64,000 nt of DNA from Bacillus sp. B-jedd (GCF_000821085.1 NZ_CCXR01000001.1:3803001-3867000); one strand, 5' to 3'. Shown: positions 19,581 to 27,559, counted from the stretch's first letter. Notes: generated by a model from the sequence alone, not told the origin. A program made the numbers and translations.

Positions 19581-19820
19581 GTTGATTTCCACTCCGGGGA
19601 CATGCTTTCCGCGGGGCGAAGCATATACCTCCACCAACTTCATGAGAAACATCCATGAATTGGCTTCGTGCAGCTTTGCGACGAGCTGAAGATTCGCTCC
19701 TTTGAATAGTCTGTGGCGCAGGAGCATCCGTTGTGGAGCCTCCTCTTCGTCCTGGACGCCTGTGGGGTCTCCACGTGCCGCTTCATCCCGCCGGAGTCAG
19801 TCCCCTCCGTTCCAATCAAC
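19581..19820. repeat. interspersed GC-rich repeat, copy R1
   Basis: Core beginning GTTGATTTCCACTCCGGGG and ending with CCAATCAAC, with internal blocks ATGCTTTCCGCGGGG and GGGGTCTCCAC. It shares with R4 (47108-47434) an inserted segment around TTTGCGACGAGCTGAA. It occupies the roughly 595-bp space between csoR and the YdhK-like gene. No gene is visible there; ORFs in it are by-products of the repeat. Confidence 0.8.
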
Positions 19821-19985
19821 TTATTGATAATTAACAATTACCTTTAACTGAACCAACCTTAAAAAGGAGTTTCCAAAATTAAAAGAAGAATAAATCACTT
19901 GGGGAAGGGAATGTAAAAAAGGCAGAATTCCTATGCAAGAAAAGTTTTGGAAGAAGATTACATAGAAAGGAAAGGATGAAGTATA

Positions 19986-20573
19986 ATGTTTGAAGGAAAA
20001 AGGTTTCTAAAAGGAATTGTCTCACTTTTTCTCATGCTGGCCCTGTCGGCATGCGGAGGACAGAATGATCAATCGGCCAAGGATAAAACAAAACAACCGC
20101 CCACTTCGGAGAAAACCTCCGGAAGCCATGAGGGGATGGAGCATTCAGGATCCGGCGAAGTCCCGGCTGGTTTGAAGGAAGCGGCCAACCCAAAATACAA
20201 GGTTGGAAGCAAAGCGGTTATCAACACAGACCATATGCCAGGGATGAATGGAGCGGTAGCAACCATTTCCGGTGCTTTTGACACAACAGCTTATGTAGTT
20301 TCCTATACTCCGACTACTGGCGGCAAAAAGGTGACAGGCCATAAATGGGTCATCCATGAAGAACTTGAAAATCCCGGTAATGAACCTCTGAAACCGGGGG
20401 ACGAAGCAAAAATGACCGCGGACCACATGAAGGGGATGAAAGGAGCAACCGCAACGATCGAATCAGCTGAAAAAACGACGGTGTATATGGTTGATTACAC
20501 TCCGACGACGGGCGGGGAAAAAGTGACCAACCATAAATGGGTAACGGAAAGCGAGCTCTCCCCCACTAAATAA
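19986..20573 (+). CDS. YdhK-like lipoprotein with two DUF1541 repeats
   Basis: A 195-aa exported lipoprotein (lipobox ALSAC, Cys23) with a Ser/Lys/His-rich linker (HEGMEHSG) and two homologous domains of about 60 residues, each with DHMxGMxGA...A and YTPTTGGxKVTxHKWV. This is the DUF1541 architecture of B. subtilis YdhK. Met and His clusters (DHMPGMNG, DHMKGMKG) would suit copper binding outside the membrane, an inference supported by the copper neighbourhood. No CsoR-type operator was seen upstream. A terminator follows. Confidence 0.85.
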   Translation: MFEGKRFLKGIVSLFLMLALSACGGQNDQSAKDKTKQPPTSEKTSGSHEGMEHSGSGEVPAGLKEAANPKYKVGSKAVINTDHMPGMNGAVATISGAFDTTAYVVSYTPTTGGKKVTGHKWVIHEELENPGNEPLKPGDEAKMTADHMKGMKGATATIESAEKTTVYMVDYTPTTGGEKVTNHKWVTESELSPTK

Positions 20574-20581
20574 CTTCAGTT

Positions 20582-20606
20582 AAAAACCCGGCTTTTGGCC
20601 GGGTTT
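20582..20606 (+). terminator. terminator of the YdhK-like gene
   Basis: AAAACCCGG/CCGGGTTTT stem-loop directly after the stop. Confidence 0.9.
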
Positions 20607-20622
20607 TCATTCTTATAGACAA

Positions 20623-21252
20623 TCAGGAGGTCTTTTCCTGTACTAGGCGGGAAAGCTCCTCTATTCCGATTCGCTTCAGGAACTTAGGGAATGCCTCCCT
20701 TTTTTTGCCGAGCGATCCATAGATATTAAGCAGATTTTCGACCGCATCAAATAGTTCATCCGGATCCAATCGTTCCTTGAACAATGTTCCCGCTTCGGCA
20801 TCCGCTCCCTTCGATTTACCGCCAATATAAAGGTTGTAATGGTCATTAACCTTCATGACGCCAATATCATTAACCAGCGGCTCCCCGCAGCCAACCGGAC
20901 AGCCGGTATAGGCGGGTTTCAGGGTGAAAGGGACTGGCATTCCCGCAATCCGCTTATTTAGCTCAATCGCAACCGGCATCCCTTCCTCTAGTTCCCCCTT
21001 GCAAAAATTACACGTCCTCAGGCTTTTCACATAGTTCCCTACCGGATAACAGCTTAGGCCGACAGCCTCAAATTCCTTTATTATCTCTTCCTTCCCATCC
21101 TCCGGGATTTCAATATACAGCTGCTGGAAGGTGGTCAGTTCCAGTTCCTCGTTTTCCCCAAGATATTTCGCAAGTGTAACAAGCTGCCTGGCTGTAAGCT
21201 TCGCACCAAAGCCTATCCCGCCATTCACGGCTAGTTTTATTTTTTTATCCAT
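20623..21252 (-). CDS. small nitrite/sulfite reductase-like Fe-S protein
   Basis: A 209-aa cytosolic protein resembling half of a siroheme nitrite/sulfite reductase: an N-terminal ferredoxin-like half-domain (LTARQLVTLAKYL...LTTFQQLYIEIP) and cysteines C81-x2-C84 and C118-x3-C122 (GCPVGC) that fit a [4Fe-4S]/siroheme site. Full-length enzymes have two such halves and more than 500 residues. Small versions exist in Firmicutes and archaea with unclear substrates. The start is ATG at 21252 with GAGGGAG upstream. It stands within the copper/redox region but reads alone. Confidence 0.7.
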   Translation of the reverse strand: MDKKIKLAVNGGIGFGAKLTARQLVTLAKYLGENEELELTTFQQLYIEIPEDGKEEIIKEFEAVGLSCYPVGNYVKSLRTCNFCKGELEEGMPVAIELNKRIAGMPVPFTLKPAYTGCPVGCGEPLVNDIGVMKVNDHYNLYIGGKSKGADAEAGTLFKERLDPDELFDAVENLLNIYGSLGKKREAFPKFLKRIGIEELSRLVQEKTS

Positions 21253-21448
21253 GAGTTCTCCCTCAATCAACTTTTTTATAAAATTATGAGAATACCTGCC
21301 AAACCATTCTTTCTTTCATTATATCTAAAGAGAAACCGGCAATGTGTGGAAGGTCCCATTTCCGGTCCTTTTTTTCTGATTATGATAATCTTACTGTAAG
21401 TACACTCACTCATTGTTCCAAACCAAATATCCTGATGATGAGGTGGAG

Positions 21449-21811
21449 ATGATGTGTGTTTCCAATAATGTGCTTGAGATACAAACGAATAAGCTCAGTG
21501 ATGAAATCCGGCTTAATACCATCTTTACTCCGGTAGCTTTTGTTTACCATAACGGGCAACGGGTGAACCTTGGAGCTAGCTTCCTCCATCAGGCCGGCTT
21601 TATCAAAAGAGTCGTCCTCCAAGATACTGAAGGAAACGTTTATGAGGTTGATCCCACGGAGAATGGATTGAGATTTGCGAAGGGTGAAATTAGTTATAGG
21701 GATTATCAGCTGTTGGAAAAGAAGGAAAATCGTAAAGCCATTACACTATTCACAGGAGCTATCGGCTTCCTTTTCCTCATAGGCTGGGCGTTTTTACAAT
21801 TAGTAGGTTAG
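21449..21811 (+). CDS. C-terminal tail-anchored protein, unknown
   Basis: Not recognised. About 120 aa with a soluble beta-rich N-terminal part (SNNVLEIQTNKLSDEIRLNT) and one C-terminal membrane helix (ITLFTGAIGFLFLIGWAFLQLV), so it is probably cytosolic-facing and tail-anchored. Tandem ATGs at 21449 and 21452 follow AGGTGGAG closely; either could be used. It diverges from the nitrite-reductase-like gene and faces the tiny selenoprotein candidate across a hairpin. Confidence 0.55.
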   Translation: MMCVSNNVLEIQTNKLSDEIRLNTIFTPVAFVYHNGQRVNLGASFLHQAGFIKRVVLQDTEGNVYEVDPTENGLRFAKGEISYRDYQLLEKKENRKAITLFTGAIGFLFLIGWAFLQLVG

Positions 21812-21841
21812 TTCGTTTATACCAGACATTACATTATTTAA

Positions 21842-21870
21842 GATGGCCCCCGGTTTTCCGGAGGCCATCT
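21842..21870. terminator. hairpin between convergent genes
   Basis: AGATGGCC...GGCCATCT with inner CCGG/CCGG pairing. It lies after the stop of the unknown gene on + and 3 nt after the stop of the tiny gene on -. Short T-runs make it a probable bidirectional terminator. Confidence 0.75.
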
Positions 21871-21873
21871 GTT

Positions 21874-22053
21874 TTAAGAAAATAGACGATAAATCATGTA
21901 AACGACTCCTGCCAGGAGCCAGACGAATGTGCCAGGTCATATTGGAATGGCCCATTTGCTTTTTTTAACATCCGAACCGGATGCTTTCCCAGGAGAAATG
22001 CCTCAGGAGCCGGTTGTCGCGCAATCATTTTGTTTTTCCAGGTCTTTTTGCAA
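21874..22053 (-). CDS. tiny membrane protein with two in-frame TGAs, candidate double selenoprotein
   Basis: A 59-codon frame from TTG at 22053 (GAGGAGGG 7-8 nt upstream) to TAA at 21874, with TGA at codon 17 (22005-22003) and codon 39 (21939-21937). Read-through gives MQKDLEKQNDCATTGS-U-GISPGK..., a basic stretch KKSKWAIPI, U, then a membrane helix PGTFVWLLAGVVYMIYRLF. C11 and U17 could form a metal or redox pair facing the cytosol. Each TGA is followed by its own SECIS-like hairpin. It diverges from the thioredoxin-pair operon, with a CsoR-type operator between them. No family was recognised. A decayed pseudogene is the alternative, but both interruptions are TGA and both carry hairpins at the correct distance. 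Confidence 0.65.
21904..21920 (-). promoter_or_regulatory. SECIS-like hairpin for second TGA of the tiny gene
   Basis: On the transcript GGCUCCU-GGC-AGGAGUC: 7 bp (one G-U) with loop GGC lying 24-26 nt after the TGA at 21939-21937. Confidence 0.65.
21967..21985 (-). promoter_or_regulatory. SECIS-like hairpin for first TGA of the tiny gene
   Basis: On the transcript AGCAUCCG-GUU-CGGAUGUU: 8 bp (one G-U) with loop GUU lying 26-28 nt after the TGA at 22005-22003. The apical GU resembles the SelB-contact loop of known bacterial SECIS elements. Confidence 0.65.
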
Positions 22054-22164
22054 AAAAGTTCCCTCCTCTTGCCCCGATATATGTTTAACTTAAAACCAGG
22101 AGCACGATTCCTGCACGCCAAAGTCTGTACTTTTTGCTTTCCAGTCTTTTATATTTTACCATCA

Positions 22165-22180
22165 TATACCCCGTAGGGTA
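22165..22180. promoter_or_regulatory. CsoR-type operator between divergent genes
   Basis: TATACCCCGTAGGGTA, matching the operators of copA and csoR. It lies 35 bp before the ATG at 22215 and 112 bp before the TTG of the tiny gene, so it could control either or both. Confidence 0.8.
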
Positions 22181-22214
22181 AACTAAGAGTAACTTATTTC
22201 TTTTGGAGGAATTT

Positions 22215-22826
22215 ATGGATTTTATTACACTTGGTAAAGTGTCGCTGTCTGTTGATGTCGCGGCAACAGTCGCAGCCGCTGTCCTGGCACCGCTTTTACA
22301 TAAGGCCGTCTCAGGAAAAAAGACCGGCGACTGGTTCTGGAATGCGCTTTTCTATTTCTTTCTGACGGCAAAAATAAGCTACTTCCTTTTCAATTGGGGA
22401 ACGTTCATAAAATCCCCGTTCTCACTCATTTATTTTGACGGCGGCAGCAAGGGAATGGTTTTAGCCCTTGGTGCGGTTCTTGTTTACCTTTACCGCCAGA
22501 CCACAACGGGAGCGTTCCATCCAAGAACAGAAGGACTGGCACTATTCCATCAGTTTTTTCTTACATGGCTAACAGCTGGCACACTCATGGCAAAAGCCTG
22601 GCCGGCGTCCATCGTGTATTTTTTACTGCTGGCGGGCACACTAGTCATGGTAAATCGGCAGAAAAAATTGGATATACAGGTATTTATTTTGCTGGCGATG
22701 GCGGAGGTTTTAGGATTGAGTCTGTTCGGCGGCCTCTTTGGCCAGGGAAGCCTCGCGATTCTCTCCGTGGGACTTTTCATCGTGATGATGGCATACTTAA
22801 AGAAGGAGGGAGTATCTCGTGAATAA
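22215..22826 (+). CDS. polytopic membrane protein, partner of the thioredoxin-like protein
   Basis: A 203-aa integral membrane protein with about six helices (LSVDVAATVAAAVLAPLLHKAV; FWNALFYFFLTAKISYFLFNWG; and so on). No catalytic motif was recognised. It overlaps the next gene by 8 bp, so the two are translationally coupled; the pairing suggests that it supplies electrons to, or anchors, the thioredoxin-like protein. The start is ATG at 22215 with GGAGG 5 nt upstream. Transcription probably responds to copper through the CsoR-type site at 22165. Confidence 0.65.
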   Translation: MDFITLGKVSLSVDVAATVAAAVLAPLLHKAVSGKKTGDWFWNALFYFFLTAKISYFLFNWGTFIKSPFSLIYFDGGSKGMVLALGAVLVYLYRQTTTGAFHPRTEGLALFHQFFLTWLTAGTLMAKAWPASIVYFLLLAGTLVMVNRQKKLDIQVFILLAMAEVLGLSLFGGLFGQGSLAILSVGLFIVMMAYLKKEGVSRE

Positions 22827-23379
22827 GAAATTTTTTGCAGGAGCAGTCCTGGTTCTCGCCCTGGCGGTTATCATTGTAAACGTCTGGAAGCCAGGCATTT
22901 CCTTTGGAGACAAAAAAGATAAAAAAGCCGCTCCAGCCGCGGCAGTGATCGGGATTGCCGAAGGAAACATGGCTCCTGATTTCGAGCTCGGGCTGGCATC
23001 TGGCGAAACAGTCAAGCTATCCGATTACCGCGGCCAAAAGGTCATCCTGAATTTCTGGGCGACATGGTGTCCGCCGTGCAAGGCAGAAATGCCCCATATG
23101 CAAAAATATTATGAGAAAAACAAAGACAAAGACATGACCATCCTCGCTGTCAATCTGACCGCTCTTGATAAAGGCCGGGATGCCATTGACCAGTTTGTAA
23201 AGGACTACGGGCTGACGTTCCCGATTGCGCTCGATGAGAAAAACAAAGTTGGCACGGAATATCAGGCGCTGACGATTCCGACAAGCTATATTATCAGCCC
23301 TGACGGAATCATTACCAAGAAGTACGTTGGGCCGATGGACGAGGATATAATGGATAAGCTATTAAAAGAGGCGAAATGA
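22819..23379 (+). CDS. TlpA/ResA-family membrane-anchored thioredoxin
   Basis: A 186-aa protein with an N-terminal signal anchor (about 5-23) and an extracytoplasmic thioredoxin fold (about 50-186). The active site is WCPPC with Cys84 and Cys87; cis-Pro lies in TIPTSYII. This is the TlpA/ResA/StoA group that reduces disulfides in cytochrome c maturation, sporulation or metallochaperones. GTG start at 22819 with GGAGGG upstream. Coupling to a membrane partner and a CsoR-type operator suggests that it reduces copper-exposed thiols or selenols outside the membrane; that role is inference. Confidence 0.85.
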   Translation: MNKKFFAGAVLVLALAVIIVNVWKPGISFGDKKDKKAAPAAAVIGIAEGNMAPDFELGLASGETVKLSDYRGQKVILNFWATWCPPCKAEMPHMQKYYEKNKDKDMTILAVNLTALDKGRDAIDQFVKDYGLTFPIALDEKNKVGTEYQALTIPTSYIISPDGIITKKYVGPMDEDIMDKLLKEAK

Positions 23380-23401
23380 GTTTTCGGCTTCTTTTGATTA
23401 A

Positions 23402-23451
23402 AAAACAGCCTGGACACGAATGAAAAAAATTCGGTCCAGGCTGTTTCTTTT
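23402..23451. terminator. bidirectional terminator between the thioredoxin operon and nhaC-like gene
   Basis: AAACAGCCTGGAC...GTCCAGGCTGTTT, a 13-bp perfect stem with T-runs on both sides. Confidence 0.9.
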
Positions 23452-23502
23452 GCCCTTTATGAGTAGCCCTTTTCAGCCCTCGCCGAGACAAGGCGCTTCT
23501 TA

Positions 23503-24888
23503 TCAGCGGGCCTGTTTTGGCAGGGTGAAGCCGGTAAAGCCGTAAAAAATGGTGATGAACGGAGAAAGCAGACAGAAAAAGGCGAATAAGAAGTAATCCG
23601 CTACCGGCACGCCAAGGACTGAGGCGATAAAAACACCGCAGACGCTCCATGGCACAAGCGGGTTGACGACTGTCCCGGCGTCCTCAAGCACACGTGAGAG
23701 ATGCTTCGGTTCGAGGCCTGCTTTTTGGAAATGCTCCTTGAATGCGTTCCCCGGCAAGAGGATCGACAAGTATTGCTCGCCAAGCATAAAATTCACGGCG
23801 ATCGCCATTCCGGCCGTCGCGCTAATGAGTAAGGATACGCGGACAAGGAATTTCTGGACGGCGGATAAAAGCGCCGGGATGATGCCAAGCCTGAAAAGGA
23901 GCCCGCCCATGCTGAGCGCCAGCAGGATGACCGAGATGCTGAACATCATGCTTTCAATTCCTCCGCGTGAGAGCATTGACTCCACTTCCTCTACCTTGCT
24001 GCCTGACTTATAGCCGGAATATAGGAGGGCCAACGCTGCCTTGCCGCCAAAGCCATCCTGGATGACGAAGGAAATGGCCAGCGCTGATATCGTTCCGGCT
24101 GACAAGGTTGCAATCGCGGAGACTTTTTTTGCCGCGAGAATAGCCAGGACGAAAAACGGAATGAGCGAGTACCAATGAACGAGATTCAATTCCAGCAATT
24201 CGTTTTTAATCATGGCCATCTGGCTGATACCCTCTCCGGTGTCGGCCGGTGAAATGATCATGTAGCCGATAAATGACAGAATGAAAGCTGGAATCGTTGT
24301 CCAGGCCATATTTTTAATATGTTCGAATAAGTCCGCCCCGGCCACACTTGCAGCGAGATTGGTCGTATCGGATAACGGCGACATTTTATCACCGAAAAAC
24401 GCTCCGGACACAACCGCGCCTGCTGTGATGGCGGGTGAAATGCCGAGTGCCGTGCTTGCTCCGACAAAGGCGACACCGAGTGTTGCCGCTGTTGTCAGCG
24501 AGCTGCCGATGCTCATGCCGATAATTGAGGTGACCGCGAAAACAATCGCATAGTAAAACTTGCCTGAAACAAGATCGGTCGCAAGATAAATGAATGTCGG
24601 AATCGTCCCGCCCGCCATCCAGCTGCTGATGAGCATTCCGATAAAAAAGAAAATCATCACCGCACCAATGCCCGACTTGGCTCCTTCCGCCATCGCACTT
24701 TCAAGCTCCTTGAAACTAACTCTTTTCACAGCCCCATATCCGAGCAAAAGGGCGATCCCGGAAATGATGGCAATTTGCGGGACAACCTCCATCCCAATGA
24801 TCATATAGCCAATCAAGCCCATTAAAACGAGAGTGACAATCGCTGCTTCCGCCGGCTTAATGGCAAGCTTCTCTTGATTCTGTAACAT
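23503..24888 (-). CDS. NhaC-family antiporter under tyrosine T-box control
   Basis: A 461-aa transporter of the NhaC Na+/H+ antiporter family with about 11-12 membrane segments. Typical family stretches include SIGSSLTTAATLGVAF, AGAVVSGAFFGDKMSPLSDTTNLA and a C-terminal VVNPLVPWSVCG. ATG at 24888 has GGAGGAG upstream. The leader carries a T-box with a UAC specifier. In Firmicutes, T-box-controlled NhaC homologues (YheL group) have been proposed to move tyrosine or a related amino acid, so tyrosine transport is a more likely role than plain sodium homeostasis. The window does not prove the substrate. Confidence 0.85.
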   Translation of the reverse strand: MLQNQEKLAIKPAEAAIVTLVLMGLIGYMIIGMEVVPQIAIISGIALLLGYGAVKRVSFKELESAMAEGAKSGIGAVMIFFFIGMLISSWMAGGTIPTFIYLATDLVSGKFYYAIVFAVTSIIGMSIGSSLTTAATLGVAFVGASTALGISPAITAGAVVSGAFFGDKMSPLSDTTNLAASVAGADLFEHIKNMAWTTIPAFILSFIGYMIISPADTGEGISQMAMIKNELLELNLVHWYSLIPFFVLAILAAKKVSAIATLSAGTISALAISFVIQDGFGGKAALALLYSGYKSGSKVEEVESMLSRGGIESMMFSISVILLALSMGGLLFRLGIIPALLSAVQKFLVRVSLLISATAGMAIAVNFMLGEQYLSILLPGNAFKEHFQKAGLEPKHLSRVLEDAGTVVNPLVPWSVCGVFIASVLGVPVADYFLFAFFCLLSPFITIFYGFTGFTLPKQAR

Positions 24889-24967
24889 GAAAACTCCTCC
24901 AAATAATCGTTGAATATAGTAAACCTTCCTTTGCGGGGCTCATTCCCCGACAAGAAAAGGGTGAACC

Positions 24968-25156
24968 ACAAAAAGCCCTTTCGCCATTAGGGACGAAAAA
25001 GCTCCGCGGTACCACCCTAGTTGACAGGATCGTTCCTGCCCTCTTTGCAAAAATTGCCCTCTTAAAGCAGGTGTATTTCGGAGTTTCATTGCCCGGACTT
25101 TCACCAGCCGTCCGGTCTCTTCTTGCTGCCCATGACACTCCTACTAAAACTGCAGG
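24968..25156 (-). promoter_or_regulatory. T-box leader, tyrosine specifier (UAC)
   Basis: The antiterminator T-box AGGGTGGTACCGCG is on the minus strand (25001-25020). Stem I is bounded by GCAG/CTGC and GGAGT/ACTCC. The internal loop has the AGTA...GAA loop-E arrangement, with the specifier TAC at 25075-25073 followed by A. A CCCT/AGGG hairpin with T-run (about 24970-24993) is the terminator. Uncharged tRNA-Tyr would stabilise the antiterminator and turn on the NhaC-like gene. Confidence 0.9.
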
Positions 25157-25365
25157 CAAAAAATATTCAAGTATAACATTATTACTTTTTTACTTAGACG
25201 CTTTTAAGCAATAAAGCGACAACTACGAATCAACTATACACTGCATATTCCTTGCTGTCAAAAAGAAAAAAGTACCATAATAGGATAAGGATGGACTCTC
25301 TCCAGGAAATCTAGCGCCAGCACTGAACTATTTGTATCGCGCTTGAATTCCAGGCACCCCCTATT

Positions 25366-25588
25366 CTATATAGGTTGAACTCAATAATTGCACTTTTATA
25401 ATTTGAATAGCTGGTTGATTGGAGCTCAGGCATGGAGACTCCTGCGGGATAGTGCGGCAAGTGGAGACCCCACAGGAGCAACGCGACGAGGAGGCTCTAC
25501 TGGCGCCCCGCGGAAAGCGAAATGCCCGGAGTGGAAATCAACCACAGCGCTACCACTTGAGTACCAATCTTTATTTCAACCTATATAG
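25366..25588. mobile_element. MITE-like element 1 with 14-bp terminal inverted repeats
   Basis: Bounded by CTATATAGGTTGAA and TTCAACCTATATAG (perfect 14-bp inverted repeats), 223 bp, no gene inside. The GC-rich core is the interspersed repeat R2 (about 25413-25543, inverted relative to R1). With the T-box it fills the 820 bp between the NhaC-like gene and the REC-PP2C gene. Confidence 0.75.
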
Positions 25589-25712
25589 TTAAACTTTCTT
25601 CTAAAATAAGAAGGGGTTAAGGTTTTTCTTTTGCAAAAAAGGGTAATGTTTAAGGATGTGAGTAAATACAGAAAGAGTATTTTAGTGGTGGAGAAGCCGA
25701 AGGGGTAGGATT

Positions 25713-26855
25713 ATGGCAATATTGATTGTTGATGATAATCAAGTGAATCTATTTTTGATAGAAAAGATCTTAAAGCGGGCAGGATACGATAATTACCTGT
25801 CCTTTTTGTCGGCGCGCGAAATGTTCGATTATTTGCAAATTGATAGCCCGCATCCCGTTGAGCGTCCCGCTGATTTAATTCTGATGGATATAATGATGCC
25901 GGAAATCGATGGAATTGTAGCCTGCCGGAAGTTACAGGAGACTCCTCATACACGGGACATCCCTGTCATTTTCGTCACGGCGCTTGAGGATTCGAATAAG
26001 GTGGCCGAAGCGCTTGATGTCGGCGGCATGGACTATGTGATGAAACCAATCAACAAGACGGAGCTGTTGGCCCGGATTCGCGTCGTGCTGCGGCTGAAAT
26101 ATGAAAAAGACTGGCATAAGAAACAGGATGAAAAAATCCGCAATGAGCTGGATCTATCCATGCAGGTGCAGAAGAGCCTGCTGAGTGAGCCGGTAAATGA
26201 CCCGCGGCTCACAATCAAGGCCTCCTATTTGCCGGCAAACACACTGGCCGGCGACTTGTATTACTGGCACAAGATTGATGAAAACCGCTATGCGGTTATT
26301 TTGCTTGATATGATGGGCCACGGGATATCTGCCTCGCTCGTCTGCATGTTCATCTCGTCGGTGCTCCGGGATCTGATCAGGGCGAATCCCGACCCCGAGC
26401 ATGTGATCCGCGAGTTGAACCGCTGGATGAGTTCGCTTAACAACAGAAAACAGCCTATACCTTATTATTTTACTGCCGTTTATTCAGTCATTGACGCCGG
26501 CAAAAAAACGATCGAATACGTGAATGCCGGCCACCCGTCAGGCTATGCGTTTATCGACGGCCGGCAGCTTGCCGAAATCGGGTCGACGACATGCGCGGTC
26601 GGTTTTTTCGACTCCATTAAAGTCGAGAAAAAAGTGATTACATATGAAGAATCCGCCCAGCTGCTCCTGTTTACAGATGGAGTGCCGGAAACTGCGGAAA
26701 AGACCGGCCTTGCCGGCATGGATGATTTAAAGAGTGCCGCGGCGGCGGATTGGGCCGATATGCTCGAACGCGAACCAATCGACTTGCTGCTTTCCGACGA
26801 ACAGCAAACAGCGGCGGATGATGACATGTGTGTTGTACTCATTCGGGCGACGTAG
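25713..26855 (+). CDS. Response regulator with PP2C (SpoIIE-type) phosphatase output
   Basis: A 380-aa protein. REC domain 1-125 with phospho-acceptor Asp59 (LILMDIMMPEIDG) and K112-type motif MKPINK; linker helix with DLSMQVQKSLL; PP2C-like domain about 170-378 with LAGDLYYW, LLDMMGHGISASL and DDDMCVVLI metal ligands. Such phosphatases dephosphorylate anti-anti-sigma (STAS) proteins, so it probably feeds a partner-switching cascade. Neighbours on the opposite strand are a CheR-like methyltransferase, a hybrid kinase that could phosphorylate it and a SpoIIAA-like protein. It has its own terminator. Confidence 0.88.
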   Translation: MAILIVDDNQVNLFLIEKILKRAGYDNYLSFLSAREMFDYLQIDSPHPVERPADLILMDIMMPEIDGIVACRKLQETPHTRDIPVIFVTALEDSNKVAEALDVGGMDYVMKPINKTELLARIRVVLRLKYEKDWHKKQDEKIRNELDLSMQVQKSLLSEPVNDPRLTIKASYLPANTLAGDLYYWHKIDENRYAVILLDMMGHGISASLVCMFISSVLRDLIRANPDPEHVIRELNRWMSSLNNRKQPIPYYFTAVYSVIDAGKKTIEYVNAGHPSGYAFIDGRQLAEIGSTTCAVGFFDSIKVEKKVITYEESAQLLLFTDGVPETAEKTGLAGMDDLKSAAAADWADMLEREPIDLLLSDEQQTAADDDMCVVLIRAT

Positions 26856-26884
26856 TTGATTGAATGGCTTTTATAAAATGAAGG

Positions 26885-26914
26885 GCCTGGATACTGGAAT
26901 CCAGGCTTTTTTTT
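26885..26914 (+). terminator. terminator of the REC-PP2C gene
   Basis: GCCTGG/CCAGGC hairpin followed by eight T. Confidence 0.9.
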
Positions 26915-26929
26915 GCATGTTGAAGATTT

Positions 26930-27530
26930 CTATTCGACCGCATGCCGGCTTTTTGGGCGGTACGGTCGAATAGAACGTCCATCATCGACCGCAAATCTAC
27001 TTTTCTACGGCTACGGTCGAATAGAACGACCGTCATCGACCGCAACTCTACTTTACTACGGCTACGGTCGAATAGAACGACCGTCATCGACCGCAACTCT
27101 ACTTTTCCTCGGCTGCGGTCGAATAGAACGCTTATCAACGACCGCAGCTCTACTTTTTCACGGCTACGGTCGAATAGAACGCTTATCAACGACCACAGCC
27201 CTACTTTTCTACCAGTACGGTCGAATAGAACGCTTATCATCGACCGCAACTCTACTTTTCCTCGGCTACGGTCGAATAGAACAACTGTCATCGACCGCTG
27301 CTCTACTTTTTCACGGCTACGGTCGAATAGAACGATTATCAACGACCGCAGCCCTACTTTTCTACCAGTACGGTCGAATAGAACGCCCATCATCGACCGC
27401 TGCTCTACTTTTCCTCTGCTACGGTCGAATAGAACGCTTATCAGCGACTGCAACTCTACTTTTTCTCGGCTACGGTCGAATAGAACACCCATCATCGACC
27501 GCAGTCCTACTTTTCCTCGGACCGAGACCG
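26930..27530. repeat. 51-bp tandem repeat array B
   Basis: Eleven units starting TACGGTCGAATAGAAC at 26961, 27012, 27063 and every 51 bp to 27471, then a degenerate end. The unit contains, inverted, the TTCTATTCGACCG core of array A. The left boundary is a 13-bp inverted repeat: TTCTATTCGACCG at about 26930 faces CGGTCGAATAGAA in the first unit. Open frames run through both strands but lack ribosome binding sites. It fills most of the 740-bp gap between the convergent REC-PP2C and cheR-like genes. Confidence 0.9.
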
Positions 27531-27559
27531 AATCCGTCCCCCTTCCTCCTCCAATCAAA

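Noticed and set aside
21894..22121. 75-codon minus-strand frame beginning near 22121
   Set aside because: It is a different frame from the tiny Sec gene, lacks a ribosome binding site, and gives no plausible protein; the TTG-started frame is better supported.
25388..25588. Open frames inside the MITE-like elements and R repeats
   Set aside because: They derive from the repeat sequence itself and are not conserved between copies.
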